Positions 6,141-10,362 of a stretch of 10,362 bases of DNA are shown in pieces. A program made the position numbers and the translations under genes. This stretch comes from Bacillota bacterium (lineage in GTDB: Bacteria; Bacillota; Clostridia; Christensenellales; Aristaeellaceae). Within the stretch, counting starts at the first letter, position 1. Each line of letters opens with the position of its first letter. The notes under the pieces were generated by a model that saw nothing but the letters and a program-made list of their open reading frames with translations, had not been told where the DNA came from and searched no databases. The stretch spans positions 1 through 10,362 of the forward strand of contig JAEVZE010000219.1 in the NCBI GenBank assembly GCA_023392395.1, written 5' to 3'.

Positions 6141-7589
6141 TTAAAGACTGTCCCCCAGGTCCTTCCTGAACTGCTCGGCCAGCTTCTGCTGCCAGTCTCC
6201 GATGGGGGCGAGGCGTCCAAAGAAGAAGCGCAGCGTCGCGGGCTCCTCCACAAACGTCAGGCCGCCAACAAGATCCCGGTGTTCGTACAGCCAGGCGATG
6301 CGGTCGATGGCGTATTCCACCTGGGAAAGCGTGAACACGCGGCGGGGCATGGCCAGCCGCAACAGCTCCATTTCGGACAGGCGTTCACTGCCGTCCGGCT
6401 CGCGCTGCTCGGAGACGGTGCCGCGTTCCATGCCGCGAATACCGCCGGCGATGAAGACCGCCGCGGCCAGGCATGCCGCGGGATACTGCGTCTGCGGGAT
6501 GTGCGAAAGAAACCGCATCGCGTCCAAATGGCATCCGAGGCCGCCCGGAGGGGTGACGACCGGCACGCCGCGCGCAGTCAGTTCGTTGCACATGTACTCG
6601 ATAAACTGCGGGCCCTGGGAAATAATGTTCTCGTCCAGCGTTTCGGCAAGGCCGACGGCGATGGCCTCCATTTCGCGCACGCTCATCCCGCCATAGGTAA
6701 GAAAGCCCTCAAACATGGGCACCAGTTCCTTCATTTTATCGCACAATTCTTTGGAACGCATGCAGATGCCGCCGCCCCGTGCGAAGCCCAGCTTGCGCGC
6801 GGAAAAATAGATGATGTCCATTCGCTCGGCCAGGGCATGGGTGATCTCCAGCGTGCTCATGTCACGGCAGGCCGCCTCGCGCTTCTTGATAAAGTAGAGG
6901 TTGTCCTGCCAGAGCGAGGCGTCCAGCACAGTGAGGATGCCGAATTCCTGTGCGATATCGGCAACCGCCAGCGCGTTTTCCAGCGAGAAGGGCTGCCCGC
7001 CGATCAGGTTGGTGCCGGCCTCCAGGCGGATGAAGGGGATGTTGGTCGCGCCTTCCTTTACGATGAGCGCGCGAAGCCGATCAAGGTCGAAGTTTCCCTT
7101 GAAGGGATGATCGCTCACAACCCTGAGGCCTTCCTCGATGACCAGTTCTTCCACGCGGCCGCCCATGCGGGTAATGTGCGCCTTTGGGGTCGTAAAGTGG
7201 AAGTTCATGGGCACGACGTTGCCGGGCCTGACGAACGTCTGCGCCAGAATGTTCTCGCACGCGCGGCCCTGGTGCGCGGGGAGGAAGTAGTTGGTCGCAA
7301 ACACCTCGTTCACCTTGGCTTCCAGCCTTGTGAAGGTGGCGCTGCCGGCGTAGCTGTCGTCCGCGACCATCATGGCGGCCAACTGGTTGTCGCTCATGGC
7401 GTTGACGCCGCTGTCGGTGAGCATGTCCAGAAAAATATCCTTGTTCGTCAGTAGGAAAGTATTGTTGCCTGCTTCCGAGATGGCCTCAAGCCTGCGCTCT
7501 ACCGGGGGGAGATTGAGCTTCTGCACAATGCGCACCTTGTGCATTTCCAAAGGGAGTTGCCTGCCGCTCGCGAACGTGATGTGGTCCAT
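6141..7589 (-). CDS. Beta-eliminating lyase, tyrosine phenol-lyase/tryptophanase family, divergent
   Basis: A 482-residue PLP enzyme, cytoplasmic. Family members split tyrosine to phenol, or tryptophan to indole, plus pyruvate and ammonia, reversibly. Visible family features are SYAGS with Tyr80, HQGR (106-109), FTT (132-134), NLIGGQP (194-200), Asp223, the PLP lysine K266 in SARK, YGGMSVREMEAIAVGL (299-314), MERG (387-390), PRR (415-417) and LRFFF (453-457). MERG aligns with the tyrosine phenol-lyase positions Met379/Arg381 (Val/Ile-type in tryptophanase), favouring a tyrosine-type pocket. Two usual residues differ: the Arg after Asp-Ala-Thr/Ser is Leu226, and the Lys before the PLP lysine is Arg265. 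The real substrate is therefore uncertain. ATG at 7589 has AGGAGG (7602-7597) 7 nt upstream. The gene is controlled by the T-box leader in front of it. Automatic annotation may call it tnaA. Confidence 0.9.
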   Translation of the reverse strand: MDHITFASGRQLPLEMHKVRIVQKLNLPPVERRLEAISEAGNNTFLLTNKDIFLDMLTDSGVNAMSDNQLAAMMVADDSYAGSATFTRLEAKVNEVFATNYFLPAHQGRACENILAQTFVRPGNVVPMNFHFTTPKAHITRMGGRVEELVIEEGLRVVSDHPFKGNFDLDRLRALIVKEGATNIPFIRLEAGTNLIGGQPFSLENALAVADIAQEFGILTVLDASLWQDNLYFIKKREAACRDMSTLEITHALAERMDIIYFSARKLGFARGGGICMRSKELCDKMKELVPMFEGFLTYGGMSVREMEAIAVGLAETLDENIISQGPQFIEYMCNELTARGVPVVTPPGGLGCHLDAMRFLSHIPQTQYPAACLAAAVFIAGGIRGMERGTVSEQREPDGSERLSEMELLRLAMPRRVFTLSQVEYAIDRIAWLYEHRDLVGGLTFVEEPATLRFFFGRLAPIGDWQQKLAEQFRKDLGDSL

Positions 7590-7650
7590 GGGTCATCCTC
7601 CTCATCTTTTGGAGGCATCCTTTGGCGCGATGCCTTCGTGGCGGAGGCAC

Positions 7651-7685
7651 AAAAACGCCCGTCCTCCGCATTAAGAGGACGAGCG
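7651..7685 (-). terminator. T-box terminator hairpin
   Basis: On the minus strand CGCTCGTCCTC (7685-7675) pairs with GAGGACGGGCG (7666-7656) over 11 bp, one T-G pair included, around an 8-nt loop. TTTTT (7655-7651) follows. Antitermination would come from the alternative helix around the T-box motif just upstream. A further small hairpin GGCATC/GATGCC (7634-7614) lies between this terminator and the ribosome site. Confidence 0.92.
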
Positions 7686-7941
7686 CCAAATCCCGTGTTA
7701 CCACCTCAGTTTGCCTGCGCCTCACGACGCCGGCCTTTTCAAGTACGGCGGACTGCTCCGCGATACTTTACCACGATAACGGGCGAACCCGTTCCAGCCT
7801 ACTGAGCCCAGGAGGACCTTTGGGTGGACTGCTCTAACGTGTATTCCCGGTCCGTACCTACCGCCTCGCACCAACCGACGGCTCTCTGAAAGGCCAACTA
7901 CCGGTACTTTTTCGTTGTCACAGCATTTTTATATGGAATTA
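7651..7941 (-). promoter_or_regulatory. T-box leader riboswitch, specifier TAC (Tyr)
   Basis: Senses the ratio of uncharged tRNA and permits read-through into the lyase gene when the tRNA is uncharged. Stem I has a base TGCT..AACG/CGTT..AGCA with a K-turn-like TGA/AGA internal loop. Its specifier loop has AGTA on the 5' side and GAATACA on the 3' side between AACG/CGTT and CCGGT/ACCGG. Further up come an AGAGAG bulge and the apical GGTTGGTGCGAG sequence. The specifier TAC is at 7843-7841, just after GAA. Stem II/III elements AGTAG and AACGGG-TTCG-CCCGTT follow. The T-box motif GAGGTGGTAACACGG is at 7707-7693; its TGGT can pair with an ACCA acceptor end, fitting A73 of tRNA-Tyr. A terminator follows. 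Class identification is very secure; the Tyr reading depends on the loop register and is supported by the downstream enzyme. Confidence 0.95.
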
Positions 7942-7947
7942 ATGCAA

Positions 7948-7976
7948 AGTATACCCCTCGCCCTTCCGAATGTCAA
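7948..7976 (-). promoter_or_regulatory. Sigma-A promoter of the T-box leader and lyase gene
   Basis: On the minus strand a perfect -35 TTGACA (7976-7971) and -10 TATACT (7953-7948) are separated by 17 bp. Transcription should begin around 7940-7943, just before Stem I of the T-box. The strong promoter fits control by attenuation and not at initiation. Confidence 0.9.
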
Positions 7977-8438
7977 TACTCTATTTCGGTATTCATGGCG
8001 TACATTCTATCATCACTGGAAAACACATCGGGTTTGAGCTTCATTGCGGAGGATCACCGGAGAGCCAGCCCAAATCTTTGCGCACGAAAGCTTCCACCCT
8101 CCATACCCCCGGAGTTTTTGCAGGCGATTGCCCAAGTTGCTCCGGCAAGGCAATCACTTTCGACAGGCAGCTGCTCCAGCGGGGCAATCGCGGCGAGTGA
8201 TCGCAATATGCACAATGGGAATAAATTCCTGCACAAAGCGCGGGTGGGCTTCCGGGGAACGGCGCGAAATGCGTTGCGATCAAAGAACCGCTCGAGCAGC
8301 CCCGCGGGCAGCGGATCCCATTCTGCATCACGCCCTCTCACATCCTTCATGCCCCTGTCGAAACCTGTCAAAATGAAGAATGGCGGATTTCATAAACGAA
8401 GCGTAGTATTGTGCAAATACGGCGGCGGTGCGTTGCGC
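7977..8438. other. Gene-free stretch between divergent promoters
   Basis: No open frame here has a convincing start, ribosome site or family resemblance. Short frames on both strands (for example minus 8371-8054) carry no motif I recognise and could be remnants of a decayed gene. Visible structure includes the hexamer GCACAA at 8210-8215 and 8231-8236, 21 bp apart and in the same orientation, flanking the palindrome GGAAT-AA-ATTCC. An inverted copy TTGTGC is at 8409-8414. TGATCGCAA (8198-8206) and TTGCGATCA (8274-8282) form a 9-bp inverted pair. These may be regulator sites for the ABC operon. Confidence 0.4.
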
Positions 8439-8444
8439 TATAAT
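8439..8444 (+). promoter_or_regulatory. Probable -10 box of the sugar ABC operon promoter
   Basis: A perfect TATAAT stands 47 bp before the start codon. At the right distance upstream (8415-8422) there is no recognisable -35 and no extended -10, a pattern common in activator-dependent promoters. A small palindrome TGGCC-ACAC-GGCCA (8457-8470) lies in the early leader, just before the ribosome site, and could be an operator or a 5' hairpin. Confidence 0.55.
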
Positions 8445-8491
8445 GAGCACATTCCATGGCCACACGGCCAGAAAAAAAGGGGGAGTCTGCT

Positions 8492-9835
8492 GTGAGGAAG
8501 AGGTTGTTTGCGATCCTGATGTGCGTGGCGCTGATGGTGGGCAGCGTGTCCGTCTTGGCGGAGTCGGATACCTCCACGGTGGAAGCCTGGGCCGCGAAGA
8601 TCAAGGAGGCGTATGGCGGGAAGACCATCACCGTCGCCATGGCCTCGCACCCCGCGACCGAAGCTTTCAAGGCCATGAGCGCAAAATTCACCGAACTGAC
8701 CGGCATCAACGTGGTGTTCGACGTCGTGGAGGAGACCAACCTCAAGTCCAAGCAGCTGATGGACTTCCAGGGCGGCGGCGCCTATGACGTGTTCATGGTG
8801 GACGCCTTCTGGATGAGCGAGTATGCCTCCAAGAACGTGCTTTCGCCCATCGCGGCTTTCGCCGAGGACCCGGCCAAGACCCCCGAATGGTACGACTACA
8901 ACGACATCATGGCGGCCTACCGCAACGGCATCGCGGGCGCGGGCGGCGTCAACTATGGCATCCCGGTGGCCGGCGAGACCCGCTTCCTGGGCTACCGCAC
9001 GGACCTGTTTGAAAAGTACGGCAAGCAGCCGCCCAAGACGATGGACGAGTACCTTGAACTCGCCAAGTTCTTTAACGGCAAGGAAGACGGCCTGTACGGC
9101 GTGGCAATGCGCGCGCAGCGCGGCATCCACTTCGCCTCCGGCTGGATGAGCCTGATGTACAACTTCGGCGGCGGCTTCATCGACCAGCCCAGCATCCTGA
9201 CCGGCAAACCCGTCGTGACCTGCAACACCCCCGAGACGAAACAGTCGCTCCAGTTCTATGTGGACTTACTTAAGAACGCGCCGCCGGACGTGGGCACCTA
9301 CACCCATGAAGAGGCGCTGGGCGCGTTCATCTCCGGCAAGACCGCCATGTGGCTGGACGCCACCGCGCTGGCGGGCCAGATCATCAGCCCAGAAACCTCC
9401 AAGATCGCGGACAAGGTCGCCTTTGTGCCCACGCCCACCGGCCCCGCCGGCGACGGCGCGGCGCTGGCCGGCTGGAACCTGGCGATCCCGGTCTCCGCGA
9501 AGGACAAGGACCTGGCCTGGACGTTCATCATGTACATGTCCTCCAAGGCCATGGCCGTGGATTACGTCAAGGCTGGCGGCACCGCCACCCGTGCCTCCGT
9601 GTTCCAGAACGAGGAGCTGGCCAAGCTCAATCCGTCCTTCCCGGCCCAGATGGAGGCGCTGAAAGCGGCCAACGGACTGGTGGAGAAGGGCCTGAGCTGG
9701 ATCCCGCAGCACGACCAGATCACCCAGATCCTCGAAATCGGCGGTTCCTATGGCAGCAGCGCGCTGGCGGGCGACATCACCGTGGATGAGGCGATCGAGC
9801 GCATGCAGGCGGACATTGAGGATTTACTCGGATAA
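8492..9835 (+). CDS. Sugar ABC transporter solute-binding protein (family 1)
   Basis: Extracytoplasmic receptor that delivers a sugar, probably an oligosaccharide or sugar derivative, to a MalFGK-type importer. The product has 447 residues. Residues 1-23 form a signal peptide (MRKRLFAILMCVALMVGSVS, then VLA before Glu-Ser). There is no lipobox Cys after the hydrophobic core. The mature part starts the usual fold with KTITVAMASHPATEAFKAMS, then FTELTGINV, YDVFMVDAFW and YGIPVAGETR. The C-terminal lobe has a FISGKTAMW segment and AGWNLAIPVSAKDKDLAWTF. I chose GTG at 8492 because AGGGGGAG (8478-8485) lies 6 nt upstream and the signal peptide then begins at once. An in-frame ATG at 8456 would lie a few bases from the likely transcript start. 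The permease gene follows after a 220-bp gap holding a repeat. The ligand cannot be named. Confidence 0.93.
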   Translation: MRKRLFAILMCVALMVGSVSVLAESDTSTVEAWAAKIKEAYGGKTITVAMASHPATEAFKAMSAKFTELTGINVVFDVVEETNLKSKQLMDFQGGGAYDVFMVDAFWMSEYASKNVLSPIAAFAEDPAKTPEWYDYNDIMAAYRNGIAGAGGVNYGIPVAGETRFLGYRTDLFEKYGKQPPKTMDEYLELAKFFNGKEDGLYGVAMRAQRGIHFASGWMSLMYNFGGGFIDQPSILTGKPVVTCNTPETKQSLQFYVDLLKNAPPDVGTYTHEEALGAFISGKTAMWLDATALAGQIISPETSKIADKVAFVPTPTGPAGDGAALAGWNLAIPVSAKDKDLAWTFIMYMSSKAMAVDYVKAGGTATRASVFQNEELAKLNPSFPAQMEALKAANGLVEKGLSWIPQHDQITQILEIGGSYGSSALAGDITVDEAIERMQADIEDLLG

Positions 9836-9841
9836 ACCCAG

Positions 9842-10034
9842 GCGCTCAAAAACCGCAGGGTTTTTGAGCGCAGTGGGAAATCTGCGCGATCCTGAAATTC
9901 TTCGGGATTTCCGGACGGCTCGCTGACTGAATGGTTTGTTTCCTCAACCAGTGCTCGCACTGGTTGAGGAAATACGTTCCCGGCGCACGGGTCGCCGGGA
10001 ACGAGAAGCCGTAACGGGGTTTGTCAACAGTTTG
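9842..10034. repeat. Multi-hairpin repeat, copy C (complete, inside the ABC operon)
   Basis: Stem 1 is GCGCTCAAAAACC (9842-9854) with GGTTTTTGAGCGC (9859-9871), 13 perfect pairs. Stem 2 is outer GCGATCC/GGCTCGC (one mismatch) enclosing GAAATTC-TTCG-GGATTTC. Stem 3 is TTTCCTCAACCAGTG (9939-9953) with CACTGGTTGAGGAAA (9958-9972), 15 perfect pairs. Stem 4 is CGTTCCCGGCG (9975-9985) with CGCCGGGAACG (9993-10003), 11 perfect pairs. The tail with GGGTTTGTC ends near 10034. It begins 6 bp after the binding-protein stop and ends 7 bp before the permease ribosome site, so it fills the gap almost exactly. The position is that of hairpins that stabilise upstream binding-protein mRNA in other sugar operons. 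Confidence 0.88.
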
Positions 10035-10055
10035 CACGCGCGAGGAGAATCCCCC

Positions 10056-10362
10056 ATGCAGAAACAACCGCTACTTGCCCCCCGCGCGGAAAGACGAGGC
10101 CGGATCGCGGGGTATCTCAGGCGCAATCCCCAAACCAAGTACATCATGCCCGCGTTGGTGATCCTGTTCGCGTTGTCCATCATCCCCACCCTGTTCCTGT
10201 TCGGCGTGAGCCTCACCAACTACCAGCTGGGCTGGGATTTGACGCGCGCGAAATTCGTGGGCTTCAATAATTACATACGCCTGTTTTCCGGGCGCGACCC
10301 GGATTTCTGGCATGCCATCCTGATCAGCCTTGCCTTCATGACGATTTCGACCGCCATTGAAA
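10056..10362 (+). CDS. Sugar ABC transporter permease, MalF/UgpA type, 5' part
   Basis: Inner-membrane subunit of a carbohydrate importer of the MalFG class; only the first 102 codons are in the window. A basic N-terminus (RRGRIAGYLRR) leads into a transmembrane helix at about residues 30-53, then the family's FVGFNNYIRLF (67-77) in the first extracytoplasmic loop. A second helix begins around residue 86. The ATG at 10056 has GAGGAG (10042-10047) 8 nt upstream. It follows the solute-binding protein gene in the same direction, separated only by repeat copy C. A second permease (MalG type) would be expected beyond the edge. Confidence 0.93.
   Translation, partial: MQKQPLLAPRAERRGRIAGYLRRNPQTKYIMPALVILFALSIIPTLFLFGVSLTNYQLGWDLTRAKFVGFNNYIRLFSGRDPDFWHAILISLAFMTISTAIE

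Noticed and set aside
5931..7454. 507-codon plus-strand open frame
   Set aside because: It lies antisense to the lyase gene, has a low-complexity His/Ala/Gly/Val-rich translation without family features, and overlaps the end of the AraC-family gene and its terminator. High GC content explains it.
8054..8371. 105-codon minus-strand open frame
   Set aside because: No ribosome site or recognised family. At most a decayed gene remnant, which cannot be shown from the sequence alone.
8456..8491. ATG at 8456 as the binding-protein start
   Set aside because: It would lie almost at the transcript start with no ribosome site and puts a charged stretch before the signal peptide; GTG at 8492 has a strong site.
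7995..8495. 166-codon plus-strand open frame before the binding protein
   Set aside because: No ribosome site, Ser/Arg-rich composition without motifs, and it runs through the ABC promoter into the binding-protein start.

Overview
The window looks like chromosomal DNA of a GC-rich, Gram-positive anaerobe of the Clostridia (Bacillota). The grounds are strong AGGAGG-type ribosome binding sites, frequent GTG/TTG starts, a canonical T-box leader, a Myb-like regulator of the kind found in spore-formers, and a MalF-type sugar ABC operon. No species can be named from the sequence. Long antisense open frames throughout are a by-product of the high GC content and are not genes.

Left block (1-3193, minus strand): pyrG (CTP synthase) and guaA (GMP synthase) form a two-gene operon. 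They overlap by one base (TGATG) and are read from a sigma-A-like promoter at 3165-3193. Both enzymes are glutamine amidotransferases, so the operon couples GTP and CTP supply. guaA runs off the left edge and lacks only about eight codons. Divergent from it on the plus strand is a gene (3462-4295) for a protein with two Myb/SANT-like segments.

Middle block (4296-6060): a 750-bp gene-free stretch holds two tandem copies of a multi-hairpin repeat, a possible promoter, two small palindromes and a 131-bp nested inverted repeat. An AraC-family regulator (5042-5965) follows, closed by a strong hairpin at 6019-6050.

Right-centre block (6141-7976, minus strand): a PLP-dependent beta-eliminating lyase of the tyrosine phenol-lyase/tryptophanase family is preceded by a complete T-box leader. 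That leader has a consensus promoter, Stem I with K-turn, specifier loop, AG bulge and apical loop, Stem II/III, T-box antiterminator and intrinsic terminator. The specifier reads TAC (Tyr), which agrees with the enzyme family. A Tyr starvation switch in front of an enzyme class normally regarded as catabolic is the most interesting biology here.

Right block (8439-10362, plus strand): a sugar ABC operon begins with a family 1 solute-binding protein. A multi-hairpin repeat copy follows, then a MalF-type permease that runs off the right edge.

The multi-hairpin repeat occurs as three clear copies plus one diverged relative. Its stems are kept by paired compensatory changes between copies, so it is a structured element under selection, or one spread in that form. 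I do not recognise it as a named family.
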